Below are positions 39,426 to 48,887 of a stretch of DNA of 64,000 nucleotides, piece by piece. The DNA lies in NCBI RefSeq assembly GCF_012395185.1, contig NZ_JAAZTU010000003.1, positions 62,001 through 126,000 on the forward strand. Direction: 5' to 3'. Every line of letters starts with the position of its first letter. Position 1 is the first letter of the stretch. A program made the translations under genes and the position numbers. The DNA comes from Vibrio aestuarianus. GTDB taxonomy: Bacteria; Pseudomonadota; Gammaproteobacteria; Enterobacterales; Vibrionaceae. Below the pieces are notes generated by a model that had not been told where the DNA came from, made no database searches, and saw only the letters and a list, made by a program, of their open reading frames with translations.

Positions 39426-41207
39426 CTAAATCAGTTCGATAAAGTGCGCGGAAAGTGGTGAAAACTGAAGTGGTACGTAGGCTGTATCTTCTTTCTCATT
39501 CACTATCAATACCAGTGCTTGCTGGGTAAGGTGCTCAAACAGTGGATATTCCCCCTCGCTTAATCCCCAATACTTAATCAATGCCATCGGAATACTTAGA
39601 TGTAATGATTTCGAGTGAGTGTCACTGAAGTTCGCCGCCAGGATCAGTTTTTGAGTGGTATTCCCTCGAGCAAAAGCAAATAGGCTGTCTTGCAGAGGAG
39701 CAAAGTTGTCAACGTTTTGCGCATACAAATCATGATATTCGCCCATCAAGGCCGGGCTCTGTTTGGCTAAATTGAGCAATGTGCAATAAAAATCGCGAAG
39801 TTGCTTTTCACTATCAGTTAATTGGCCACCATCAAATAGGCCGTTGTTCATCCAGCGCTGATGACTTGGCACACCAATATAGTCGAAGATAGAAGTGCGA
39901 GATGGCTGACCAAAGCCTGCATGTTCGGCACCCGCTTCCCCGACTTCTTGTCCGAAATAAATCATGGTTGGCGCGGTCGATAAGCACGTTGAAATCAACA
40001 TCGCGGGGATCGCTTTTTCAGCACTTCCTGCAAATTGTGGTGATGCTATACGCTGCTCATCGTGATTATCGAGAAAGTGCAGCATGTGATGTTCAATATC
40101 ACGCAATTGATATTCAATGCGGCCAATCTCTTTGGTCGAACCATGACCTTGCATCACCGCTTTTAATGAATCGTAAAGGTCTACTTTATCGTAGAGATAA
40201 TCCATCTTTCCTAGCTGAATATAATCTCGGTATAGCTCCGGTTGGTACACTTCGGCTAATAAAAATGCGTGTGGATTTTGTTGTTTAATCGCCGAGTTCA
40301 TATAGCTCCAGAACTCAATAGGCACCATCTCTGCCATGTCGTAGCGAAAGCCATCGACGCCTTTATTGATCCAATACAACGCAATATCGCGAAACTTGAC
40401 CCATGAATCTGGCACGCTTTTATCTTGCCAGAATGCAGCATGCTCACGGTGAGACTTAAAACGGTACTCTTCTGGTAACGACACAAAATCTTTGCTGCCG
40501 TCGGGTCTTATGCCGTAATTTACTTTGACGGTTTCGTACCAGTCATCCGCATTGGGTTTAGCAAGTCGTGAACCATTGCCTGTCCATTTTGCAGGATATT
40601 CATGGTATGGCGTTGCTAAATCAGGGTGCTTTTCGCCACCGAGTGGCAAAAGGGAAGTAGGTATATCAGGCAGTTCAAATGGCTGCTGTGGAATGTAATA
40701 GAAGTTGTTATCTCTTGCATATTCGACACTGGTGTCATCATTGGCTCCGAAATCATTTACACCAGCAGGGTTATTTAAGCCGCGATACTGCCTTGCAACA
40801 TGATTAGGGACGATATCGATGATGACTTTCATACCCGCATTGTGCGTTCGGTGAATTAATGCTGCAAACTCTTCATTTCGCTGTTCAGGGTTATCGGCTA
40901 AATCTGGATTGACCGAATAGTAGTCTTTGACAGCATAGGGTGAGCCTGCACGGCCTTTGACCACACTTGGGTGATCGTTGTGAATGCCGTATTGAGTGTA
41001 GTTACGAACCAAAGCATGGTGGGGTACACCGGTATACCAAATATGGGTGATGCCCAACTTTTGAATTTCAGCCAGCGCTTGATGAGTAAAATCACTGAAT
41101 TTACCCAAGCCATTTTGTTCGGCGCTGCCCCACGGAGTATTGACACTTTTTTTATTACCAAATAAGCGCGTGAATACCTGATAGATATTGTATTTATTAG
41201 TGGTCAT
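39426..41207 (-). CDS. Glycoside hydrolase family 13 (alpha-amylase family), cytoplasmic
   Basis: The 593-residue enzyme has the GH13 barrel with region I DIVPNH (131-136), catalytic nucleophile D290 in GFRYDMAE, acid/base E319 in LLAEVYQP, and the third acid D383 in LDNHDEQR. There is no signal peptide, so it acts on imported or intracellular alpha-glucans or maltodextrins. The exact specificity cannot be told from sequence. The gene next in line encodes a LacI-type sensor fused to c-di-GMP enzymes, suggesting that the substrate or product of this hydrolase is sensed. Confidence 0.88.
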   Translation of the reverse strand: MTTNKYNIYQVFTRLFGNKKSVNTPWGSAEQNGLGKFSDFTHQALAEIQKLGITHIWYTGVPHHALVRNYTQYGIHNDHPSVVKGRAGSPYAVKDYYSVNPDLADNPEQRNEEFAALIHRTHNAGMKVIIDIVPNHVARQYRGLNNPAGVNDFGANDDTSVEYARDNNFYYIPQQPFELPDIPTSLLPLGGEKHPDLATPYHEYPAKWTGNGSRLAKPNADDWYETVKVNYGIRPDGSKDFVSLPEEYRFKSHREHAAFWQDKSVPDSWVKFRDIALYWINKGVDGFRYDMAEMVPIEFWSYMNSAIKQQNPHAFLLAEVYQPELYRDYIQLGKMDYLYDKVDLYDSLKAVMQGHGSTKEIGRIEYQLRDIEHHMLHFLDNHDEQRIASPQFAGSAEKAIPAMLISTCLSTAPTMIYFGQEVGEAGAEHAGFGQPSRTSIFDYIGVPSHQRWMNNGLFDGGQLTDSEKQLRDFYCTLLNLAKQSPALMGEYHDLYAQNVDNFAPLQDSLFAFARGNTTQKLILAANFSDTHSKSLHLSIPMALIKYWGLSEGEYPLFEHLTQQALVLIVNEKEDTAYVPLQFSPLSAHFIELI

Positions 41208-41417
41208 AACGGTTGAACCTAAGCCATCACGTTTATATCAATATTGGATGAGTTTTAGGCTAGTTGAAGCGCAATGAGACAAAATCCTCCTTGATGCATT
41301 AATTGGGGGCGTAGATGGCAAGGAGTGAGCGGAAGTGTGATGCGGTTTGAATTATTTGGAACGCTAACTAGCATAGACCCCACTAACTGGTGAGGTCTAT
41401 GGATAGAGAGTCAACGC

Positions 41418-42656
41418 TTACGAGCGTTTAGCTTGCTTAGGGCGAGAAGGGGGACGAGACGCATTGGAGCGGTCGTTATCACGCTTTTTCAAGTGGTAAT
41501 TTAAAATCGAAATAGGTACGTCTTTTTTCGGGGTGAAGCCTTCAATCTCTTTGCGTACCAATAAATGTCCTAAGCGACTTTCAATCATACATAAGTTTTT
41601 AAAGTCATCTCTTGATACCAGTGAGATTGCTTCGCCTGTAGCACCTGCGCGACCAGTACGGCCGATACGGTGAATGTAGTTTTCAGCTGGGTAGGGCAGA
41701 TCGTAATTGATAACACGCTCTAAGTTGTCGATATCAATCCCGCGAGCCGCGACGCCAGTCGCAATCAGAAATTGAAGTTTACCGGCTTTGAAATCGGCCA
41801 ATAATTTTTCTCGAACTTCTTGGCTACGCCCGCTATGAAATGCTTCGGCGGTGATGCCGCGTTTTTCCAATTGACTGGCTAACTTGGCGGCGCCATGTTT
41901 GGTTTCAATGAAAATCATCGCCTGCTGCCATTGGTTTTCATTGATCAAATGGCTAAGCAGAGCGGATTTTTGATCTTTATCGACCGTGATGATCCACTGC
42001 TCAATTTGATTTGGTGTTTTGTTGTAGCCCGCAACATCAATTTCGATTGGGTTATTAATCGCTGATTTTGCCAGTTCGCGTACTGGGCGAGAGAGTGTTG
42101 CAGAAAACAGCAAGTTCTGACGATCAAGCGGTAGGCGATCAACAATTTTATTGATGTCTTCAATGAAGCCCATATCCAACATGCGGTCGGCTTCATCCAT
42201 GACTAACACTTCCAGCTCGTCAAAATGGACGGCACGTTGTCCATACATATCAAGCAAGCGGCCTGGTGTGGCGATCAAAATATCCACACCTTCAATCAAG
42301 CGTTGTTTCTGTTTTTGAGAATCAACACCGCCGTACATTGCAAGCGATGTCAGTGAAAGATATTTCGCATATTGCGTAATGTTTTCTTCTACTTGCAGTG
42401 CTAACTCACGAGTTGGAGCAAGAATTAATGCACGTACGCGTTTGGCACGCTGTGTTTTTCCTTGGCTGAGCATTTGTAGAATAGGCAATACAAAACTGGC
42501 CGTTTTACCGGTACCGGTCTGCGCCGCCGCTATCACATTTTTACCCGTTAAAATGGCTGGAATCGCCTTTTCTTGGATGGGAGTGGGGGCGGAATAACCG
42601 AGTTCGGTAACGGCTTTTAAGATTGGATCGCTCAATCCAAGATTGGAGAATGGCAT
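41418..42656 (-). CDS. rhlE: DEAD-box RNA helicase RhlE
   Basis: The 412-residue protein has the full DEAD-box set: Q motif (F-S-N-L-G-L and PTPIQEKAIP), Walker A AAQTGTGKT at 44-52, PTRELA, TPGRLLD, DEAD near 152-155, SAT, and HRIGRTGRAG near 332. A short basic tail (SNASRPPSRPKQAKRS) probably binds RNA, as in RhlE. RhlE helicases take part in ribosome assembly and mRNA decay. It is a single gene. Confidence 0.92.
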   Translation of the reverse strand: MPFSNLGLSDPILKAVTELGYSAPTPIQEKAIPAILTGKNVIAAAQTGTGKTASFVLPILQMLSQGKTQRAKRVRALILAPTRELALQVEENITQYAKYLSLTSLAMYGGVDSQKQKQRLIEGVDILIATPGRLLDMYGQRAVHFDELEVLVMDEADRMLDMGFIEDINKIVDRLPLDRQNLLFSATLSRPVRELAKSAINNPIEIDVAGYNKTPNQIEQWIITVDKDQKSALLSHLINENQWQQAMIFIETKHGAAKLASQLEKRGITAEAFHSGRSQEVREKLLADFKAGKLQFLIATGVAARGIDIDNLERVINYDLPYPAENYIHRIGRTGRAGATGEAISLVSRDDFKNLCMIESRLGHLLVRKEIEGFTPKKDVPISILNYHLKKRDNDRSNASRPPSRPKQAKRS

Positions 42657-42840
42657 GCTGACTCTCAGAATTATGATAATTTGGTAGGATTAGCCCAACA
42701 AGGCTCAACCTGTGTCGATAAGAGCACATTCTAGCATGAAGTCAGCAAACGCGAACGAAGATCGCACATTTTAGCGATAGCTATTTTGTTGTTCATGAAA
42801 GGCAGTGATACCGCTTGAGTATCACTGCTGCTAGTCGAAG

Positions 42841-44379
42841 TTATTTAGCTGAACGTTTTTGAGTAAATCCGCCATATAGGTCCAATCGTCGGTGACGTAA
42901 GTTAGTGACGGAGCCTTCCATGTTGAGCTGCTTGAGTTTGTCTAAATCAACGTCTGCAAAAATGATCATTTCAGTGTTAGGGCTTGCCTCTGTGATCGTT
43001 GCATCGTGTGGGAAATAGATATCAGAAGGGGAGAAAACCGCCGACTGAGCATATTGAATGTCGACATTATCCACCCTTGGAAGGTTTCCAACACTGCCGC
43101 CAATAGCAACATAGCATTCGTTTTCGATGGCACGGGCTTGTGAGCATAAGCGTACGCGTTGGTAACCATTTTTGGTATCAGTCCAAAATGGCACGAAGAT
43201 GATCTGCACATCTTGTTCTGCCATCATTCTGCCAAGTTCTGGAAACTCACTGTCGTAGCAAATCAAAATGCCGACACGTCCTGCATCGGTTTCAAAAACC
43301 TTCACCTTATCGCCACCATCAATCACCCAGTCTCTTTTTTCATGTGGAGTGATATGAATTTTATACTGCTCGTCTATCGAGCCATCTCGATGCAGCAAAT
43401 AGGAGACATTATACAGTTGGTCATCTTTGATCACCGGCATACTGCCAGCAATAATGTTGATGTTGTAGGTGACTGCCAATTGTGAAAAATGCAGTTTTAT
43501 TTCATCGCTGAATGAAGCAAGAAAGCGTATTGCTTCAACTGAATTCTTATCATTTTGTAACCCCATTAACGGCGCATTGAAAAACTCTGGAAATAAGGCG
43601 AAATCGGCCTTGTAATTGGACAGTGATGACACAAAAAATTCAGATTGTTGCATCAAGTCTTCGACGCTTTCCATCGCGCGCATCTGCCATTGCACAATGC
43701 CTAAGCGAACAATAGTCTTTTCAATATCATGAACAGAAAAGATATCTTCTTCATAGAAGAAATTATCCCATTCTAATAATGTTGCGTAGCCTTGTGAGCT
43801 GTCGTCTTCCGGTAGGTAGTGACGCATAATACGTTTTACGTCGAAATCATTCGCTAATTGAAAAGATAAAATAGGGTCATGCAGCTCGCGTCTTTTGATT
43901 TTTTCTATATATTCAGCGACCTTCATTTCTTTGGCATGTTTAGCGTAACCTGGAATACGCCCACCAGCCAAAATTGCTTTCAAGTTATTGCTGCGACATA
44001 ACTCTTTTCTTGCCTCGTAAAGACGTCTTCCTAAACGTAAACCTCGGTAATCTGGGTGGACAAACACATCCAAACCATAAAGTGCATCACCACTGGTTTT
44101 ATGTTGAATCACATTATTTTCATTGATGATGTCGGTATAGACGTGCGGTAATGACATCCGGTTATAGTCAACTTTAATTGTTAATGCTGCGCCAACAATG
44201 CGCCCATCATCTTCAATACAAATTTGCCCGTCAGGAAACTGATGTACAAGGTCCATGATGGTCATCCGTGGCCATGACCCGCCAACGTCATGAAAGACCA
44301 GATCCATTAACGCCGCCAGTTCAGAATAATCACTCGTCTCTATGACTCTTAAGGTTAAGCGTGGGGTTGATTTTCTCAT
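42841..44379 (-). CDS. GNAT acetyltransferase fused to carbon-nitrogen hydrolase
   Basis: The 512-residue protein has an N-terminal GNAT domain (about 5-160, with YGLDVFVHPDYRGLRLGRRLYEARKEL as the acetyl-CoA binding block) and a C-terminal nitrilase-family domain (about 225-500). The nitrilase triad is visible: Glu in ALFPEFFNA, Lys in YKIHITPHEK, and Cys in ILICYDSEFPE. Similar fusions occur in other proteobacteria, with unknown substrates. It is a cytoplasmic protein with no neighbours in an operon. Confidence 0.9.
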   Translation of the reverse strand: MRKSTPRLTLRVIETSDYSELAALMDLVFHDVGGSWPRMTIMDLVHQFPDGQICIEDDGRIVGAALTIKVDYNRMSLPHVYTDIINENNVIQHKTSGDALYGLDVFVHPDYRGLRLGRRLYEARKELCRSNNLKAILAGGRIPGYAKHAKEMKVAEYIEKIKRRELHDPILSFQLANDFDVKRIMRHYLPEDDSSQGYATLLEWDNFFYEEDIFSVHDIEKTIVRLGIVQWQMRAMESVEDLMQQSEFFVSSLSNYKADFALFPEFFNAPLMGLQNDKNSVEAIRFLASFSDEIKLHFSQLAVTYNINIIAGSMPVIKDDQLYNVSYLLHRDGSIDEQYKIHITPHEKRDWVIDGGDKVKVFETDAGRVGILICYDSEFPELGRMMAEQDVQIIFVPFWTDTKNGYQRVRLCSQARAIENECYVAIGGSVGNLPRVDNVDIQYAQSAVFSPSDIYFPHDATITEASPNTEMIIFADVDLDKLKQLNMEGSVTNLRHRRLDLYGGFTQKRSAK

Positions 44380-44650
44380 TGAATAAGTATCCTTTTTTTA
44401 TTTATCTGGATTGCTCGTTAGAAATCAGCTGACTGATAGCCAGGAAAAAATAGCAACGAGTAATACGACATTTTCACTATCTCTTAACCTTCTGAAGATT
44501 ACTAGCACAGCTTCGTTAATTTTTTATCGAGATAAAAACAATATTGTTAACAACTACTATGGGGAGTTAGATTCGCATCACAGAGGTTTTCGGATAAAAA
44601 ACATCCATATCCGATATATTAACCCTACTGTTTCGTAAGGGAATTCATTC
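44380..44650. other. Intergenic region without recognised genes
   Basis: The 271 bases between the divergent GNAT-nitrilase and membrane-protein genes must hold both promoters. A short open frame at 44411-44638 has no ribosome site and no family likeness. I see no clear operator. Confidence 0.4.
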
Positions 44651-45430
44651 ATGGAAGATCAACAGTTACCCATCCAATATACGGTGGTCAGTGCGCTTAA
44701 ATTAGTAAGAGCAAACTGGCTGACGTTGCTTTTTCTGTCTTCTCCTTTTTGTGTAGTGAATGGCTATTTTGTTTTAGGTTGGGTTGATATTTCACAGCCT
44801 CAAGTGATCTTTACACCATTGAATATGCTGATTGGTTTACTTTATTTGGCGACAGCAGCAATGGCGACCGTTAGGATTCACCGTTTGGCACTGTTAGATG
44901 AAAAGTCATGCAGCTTAGGGGCTATTTTCCATATCAGTATCCGTGAGTGGCGATTTGTGGGGTGGTGGGGTGTATTGGCGAGTGCTCTGTTTGGTGCGAT
45001 GTTTATCCCTTTGTTTCTGGTCGGGTCACTTGCAAGTACTGTTGGTGCTGCACAATGGGTGTTACAGCTTATGACTTATGGCGTGATGCTTCCTATTTGC
45101 TGGTTATTAGCGCGTTGGTCACTGGTGTTACCTGCAACGGCTTTAGACCATCAACCAAGAGGGTTAACTATTGCGTGGCGCAGGTCGAAGCCACACAGTA
45201 AATCGCTGTTTATTTTGATTGGTGTGATCCCGACATTGATCAATATCGTGTTGCAACCATTGTTTGCGTCCAATATTTTGATGGTGACATTCTTAGCCTC
45301 TGCAATTTGGCTGTTTGTTTGTGCAGTTGAAATTTGTATTTTGTCATTGAGTTATCAATGGATCATTCAACGCGAAGCGGCAGAGCAGAAGCTAGAAAAC
45401 CACTTGCAGTTGCAGGTAGGCGGCAAGTGA
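44651..45430 (+). CDS. Hypothetical integral membrane protein (about six helices)
   Basis: The 259-residue product has hydrophobic segments at about 25-45, 55-75, 100-122, 132-152, 185-207 and 212-235, with a charged last stretch. It may belong to the broad YciC/DUF-type membrane proteins, but I cannot name a family. AAGGGAA lies 9 bases before the ATG. Oddly, its last dozen codons (after about residue 246) run into the ERIC element at 45390-45517 and end with QLQVGGK encoded by the repeat, so the original C-terminus was probably altered by insertion. Confidence 0.7.
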   Translation: MEDQQLPIQYTVVSALKLVRANWLTLLFLSSPFCVVNGYFVLGWVDISQPQVIFTPLNMLIGLLYLATAAMATVRIHRLALLDEKSCSLGAIFHISIREWRFVGWWGVLASALFGAMFIPLFLVGSLASTVGAAQWVLQLMTYGVMLPICWLLARWSLVLPATALDHQPRGLTIAWRRSKPHSKSLFILIGVIPTLINIVLQPLFASNILMVTFLASAIWLFVCAVEICILSLSYQWIIQREAAEQKLENHLQLQVGGK

Positions 45431-45517
45431 GTTCATCCCCATTAGCATAGATACACTATGTGATTGGGGTGAGTGAACGTAGCCAACACCGCTGCAAATT
45501 CAAGTCGGAAGGGTATA
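45390..45517. repeat. ERIC element, copy 2, overlapping a coding 3' end
   Basis: GTTGCAGGTAGGCGGCAAG, GTTCATCCCCATTAGCAT, GTGATTGGGGTGAGTGAACG and a final GGGTATA match the ERIC copy at 29687-29814 in reverse orientation. The left 15-20 bases are degenerate. The element carries the stop codon of the upstream membrane-protein gene. Confidence 0.8.
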
Positions 45518-45541
45518 AGGTTTATTTTTATCAGAGACCGT

Positions 45542-46909
45542 TTATTCACAAGGTGGAGCTAAATGAATAAGTGCCAACCCACCTAATGATGTTTCTCGAT
45601 ATTTTTTGTTCATGTCCTTACCAGTTTGAAACATAGTATCGATGACTTTATCTAAAGATATTAAACATTTACTGGTTCGTTTTAATGCCATTCGAGAGGC
45701 GTTTATCGCTTTCATTGCCCCCATGGCATTTCGCTCTATACATGGCACTTGGACTAACCCTCCAATTGGGTCACAAGTCATACCCAATGAATGTTCCATC
45801 GCGATTTCTGCGGCAATGCATATTTGTTCGTTACTGCCGCCTCTCAGTGCGGTTAACCCTGCCGCAGCCATAGAGGAAGACACGCCAATTTCACCTTGAC
45901 AACCCACTTCAGCGCCAGATATTGATGCATTGGTTTTGTACAAAATTCCAATCGCGCCAGCAACGGCTAGAAAATCTTTCAACTGTTTGGTGTCGAGCGG
46001 CTTAATGAAACGATGGTAGTACATTAGCACCGCAGGAATGACGCCAGCGGCACCGTTAGTTGGTGATGTGACCACTTGTCCACCCGCTGCATTCTCTTCG
46101 CTTACTGCAAAAGCAAATAAATTAATCCAATCCATGATTTCCATTGGGTCATTCTCTATTGCCGCATTTGCTTCCAGCTTTTTTAATAGCGCAGGTGCTC
46201 GGCGAGTGACATGCAGCCCTCCTTCTAGTATTCCTTCTGTTTCTAAACCTCGTTGCATACACAGCGACATTACCTTCCAAATTTGGTCAGCTTTTTTATT
46301 GATCTCTTCAACGCTTTGAAAGGCAAGTTCATTGCGGAGCACTAAACCACCTAAACTGAGCCCATTTTTTTCAGCTTTGAATAGGAGTTCGTCGGCAGAG
46401 GAGAAAGAGAATTCGACGTCTACTGTCGGTTGACTGCTGCCATGTTGCAGCTCTTGCGCTGTGGCAACAAATCCGCCTCCGACTGAATAATAGGTTTCAA
46501 AGGCAAGCTGCTGCCCTTGTTTACCAAAGGCCGTAATAGTCATGCCATTTTCGTGCAGTGGCAGGTTGGTCGATTGGAAAATAAGGTCGGTTTGAACGTC
46601 AAAAGCGATATTGTGAGAGCCTGCTAAGTTGAGTATTCCCTCTTCGAAAGCAACGGCTAGTGATTGCTTGGCACTGGTTATTTTGATGGTGTCGGGCTTA
46701 TTGCCCAGTAAACCAAGAACGACCGCTCGGTCGGTATGGTGGCCCTTACCGGTTAACGATAAAGAGCCATAAAGATCAACTTGTACTCGCTTTACTTCAG
46801 AAAGATCAGCAATAAGGCGTGTGAATTGATAACCGGCGATCATCGGACCGTTGGTGTGTGAACTTGAAGGGCCGACGCCAATTTTAAAAATCTCAAAAAT
46901 GGATAACAT
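45542..46909 (-). CDS. sdaA: L-serine ammonia-lyase (iron-sulfur type)
   Basis: The enzyme deaminates L-serine to pyruvate. The 455-residue chain is the single-polypeptide, 4Fe-4S type: SIFEIFKIGVGPSSSHTNGPM at the N-terminus with the SSSHT motif, then a C-terminal domain with EEGILN, GCQGEIGVSSSMAAAGL, MTCDPIGGLVQVPCIERNA and cysteines for the cluster. The open frame extends 12 codons upstream to 46945, but M-L-S-I-F-E at 46909 is the family start, with AGGT before it. It could equally be called sdaB; E. coli has close paralogues. Confidence 0.92.
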   Translation of the reverse strand: MLSIFEIFKIGVGPSSSHTNGPMIAGYQFTRLIADLSEVKRVQVDLYGSLSLTGKGHHTDRAVVLGLLGNKPDTIKITSAKQSLAVAFEEGILNLAGSHNIAFDVQTDLIFQSTNLPLHENGMTITAFGKQGQQLAFETYYSVGGGFVATAQELQHGSSQPTVDVEFSFSSADELLFKAEKNGLSLGGLVLRNELAFQSVEEINKKADQIWKVMSLCMQRGLETEGILEGGLHVTRRAPALLKKLEANAAIENDPMEIMDWINLFAFAVSEENAAGGQVVTSPTNGAAGVIPAVLMYYHRFIKPLDTKQLKDFLAVAGAIGILYKTNASISGAEVGCQGEIGVSSSMAAAGLTALRGGSNEQICIAAEIAMEHSLGMTCDPIGGLVQVPCIERNAMGAMKAINASRMALKRTSKCLISLDKVIDTMFQTGKDMNKKYRETSLGGLALIHLAPPCE

Positions 46910-47282
46910 GGCAATACCTACGATAAAGAGAGTGACTGTTAGCAATAGTAGCGTTTTTCGTTAGTGAAAGAGAGAGAAGATTGAATGCTTTGTAACAAAA
47001 ATTTAATATCTTAACCAGTTGAGTAAATATCAAAAATTCATCATATTGTAATCACGATGTAATAATTAGTGAGGGTAACATGCAGCATCAAGAAATGATC
47101 CAACCTGCTTTTCTCGGGGTGATAGGTAAAACCAGTCTTTTTTCGTTCGTTATCGTTATGGGTATATTTGCCTTTATCTAAATAGAGCCAACTAGGGTTG
47201 GGTTACACTCATATACCCTAGCAACTTGGTCGGGTATTTGTTAACGTGCGAGTGTCATAGCATTGTAAACAAAGGACTTCGC
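46910..47282. other. Region between sdaA and selO with a small membrane ORF
   Basis: This divergent 373-base interval holds promoters for sdaA (minus) and selO (plus), and the 33-codon gene at 47080-47181 described separately. The stretch 46940-47070 is AT-rich and without recognised sites. Confidence 0.5.
47080..47181 (+). CDS. Putative 33-residue single-helix membrane protein
   Basis: An ATG at 47080 preceded by GAGGG (6 bases spacing) opens 33 codons ending TAA at 47179-47181. The product has a polar N-terminus (M-Q-H-Q-E-M-I-Q-P), then one basic residue and a hydrophobic segment (SLFSFVIVMGIFAFI) ending at the stop, typical of small single-pass membrane proteins. It is too short for ordinary gene finders. 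It lies about 100 bases ahead of selO; a partner is unknown. Confidence 0.5.
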   Translation: MQHQEMIQPAFLGVIGKTSLFSFVIVMGIFAFI

Positions 47283-48752
47283 ATGTCGATTTGGGATGAG
47301 GTAAAGCTACACAATCGTTACGGTCAGTTACCCACCGCTTTTTATTCTAAGGTTGATCCTACGCCATTAAAAAATGTGCGTTGGGTGGCTTGGAATAAAC
47401 AGCTAGCTTCGTTTTTGTCTTTACCAGAGTCGGCTAACGATGAGTTATTAGTCAGTTTATCGGGTCAAGCACTTCCTTCTCAATTTAAACCGCTTGCCAT
47501 GAAATATGCTGGCCACCAGTTTGGAGTGTACAACCCTGAACTGGGTGACGGGCGCGGTTTACTGCTTGCTGAAATTGAAAGTCACTCAGGGGAGGTCTTT
47601 GATCTCCATCTTAAAGGAGCAGGGTTAACACCTTATTCTCGAATGGGCGATGGCCGAGCAGTGCTGCGTTCAACCATTCGTGAATATTTGTGTAGTGAGG
47701 CAATGGCAGGTTTAGGAATTGCCACCACCCGAGCACTAGCTATGATGAGCAGTGATACGCCAGTTTATAGAGAACAACAAGAACAAGGTGCTCTGTTGGT
47801 GAGAGTGGCACAAAGCCATATCCGCTTTGGTCATTTTGAGCATTTCTTTTATACCAACCAACTTACGCAGCAAAAGTTACTCGCCGATAAAGTGATCGAG
47901 TGGCACTACCCAGACTGCCTCGCTGAAGAAAAACCTTATGCCGTTATGTTTAACCGCATTGTGGAGCGCACAGCCAAGATGATTGCCGATTGGCAAGCGG
48001 TCGGCTTTGCTCATGGTGTGATGAATACCGACAATATGTCGATTCTTGGTCAAACTTTTGATTATGGCCCTTTTGCATTTTTAGATGATTACGAGCCCAG
48101 TTTTATTAGTAACCATTCTGACTATCAGGGGCGTTATGCGTTTGATCAGCAGCCTAGAATTGCCTTGTGGAATTTGTCGGCGTTAGCACATGCGCTTTCT
48201 CCATTGGTTGAGCGTGCTGATCTTGAAGCCGCTCTTACACAGTTTGAAAGACAACTTGGGCGTTATTTTAGCCAGCACATGCGCCATAAACTTGGCTTAC
48301 TGACACAACAAACCGGCGATTCTGCTTTGTTTGAGCATATGTTCGAGCTGCTAACTAAAAACCATACCGATTACACACGATTTTTTAGGCAATTATCTAA
48401 CCTAGATACTCAAGGATCTCAAGCGGTTATTGATCTATTCCTTGACAGGGGGGAGGCCAAAATTTGGCTCGATCACTATCTAGAACGTTGTCATTTAGAA
48501 ACGGATCGGTTTGGAAATTTGACCTCGCTTGAGGCGCGCTGTGAAGCAATGCGAAAAGTGAACCCTAAGTATGTTTTACGTAATTACCTTGCTCAGCAAG
48601 CTATCGATAAAGCGCAACAGGGTGATTATCAAGAAGTGCAACGTTTGGCACAACTACTGGCTCACCCTTTTGATGAGCAACCTGAAAACGATCACTATGC
48701 GCAACTTCCACCACAATGGGGGAAAAAATTAACGATCAGCTGTTCCTCATAA
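47283..48752 (+). CDS. selO: Protein adenylyltransferase SelO (YdiU)
   Basis: SelO is a pseudokinase-fold enzyme that transfers AMP to Ser/Thr/Tyr of target proteins, linked to redox defence. The 489-residue chain has the family blocks [52 protein letters not shown], and [26 protein letters not shown]. It ends I-S-C-S-S, with the C-terminal cysteine at the position of the selenocysteine in eukaryotic SelO. The open frame starts earlier (47226), but the ATG at 47283 with AAAGGA upstream fits the family N-terminus. Confidence 0.94.
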   Translation: MSIWDEVKLHNRYGQLPTAFYSKVDPTPLKNVRWVAWNKQLASFLSLPESANDELLVSLSGQALPSQFKPLAMKYAGHQFGVYNPELGDGRGLLLAEIESHSGEVFDLHLKGAGLTPYSRMGDGRAVLRSTIREYLCSEAMAGLGIATTRALAMMSSDTPVYREQQEQGALLVRVAQSHIRFGHFEHFFYTNQLTQQKLLADKVIEWHYPDCLAEEKPYAVMFNRIVERTAKMIADWQAVGFAHGVMNTDNMSILGQTFDYGPFAFLDDYEPSFISNHSDYQGRYAFDQQPRIALWNLSALAHALSPLVERADLEAALTQFERQLGRYFSQHMRHKLGLLTQQTGDSALFEHMFELLTKNHTDYTRFFRQLSNLDTQGSQAVIDLFLDRGEAKIWLDHYLERCHLETDRFGNLTSLEARCEAMRKVNPKYVLRNYLAQQAIDKAQQGDYQEVQRLAQLLAHPFDEQPENDHYAQLPPQWGKKLTISCSS

Positions 48753-48887
48753 CCATTCCAATTTGTGATCTTCATCCAGTTTGAATTCAAATTTTACATA
48801 AATATCAATAATCAAAAAAACGGTCGATCGATACACTGTGGCGATTAGTGGTAAAAAATAAAGTTGTGCTAAAGGCGGGAAAAGGGT

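Noticed and set aside
41373..41401. Hairpin ATAGACC...GGTCTAT after rhlE
   Set aside because: The stem is present, but no T run follows on the rhlE strand, so I did not list it as a terminator.
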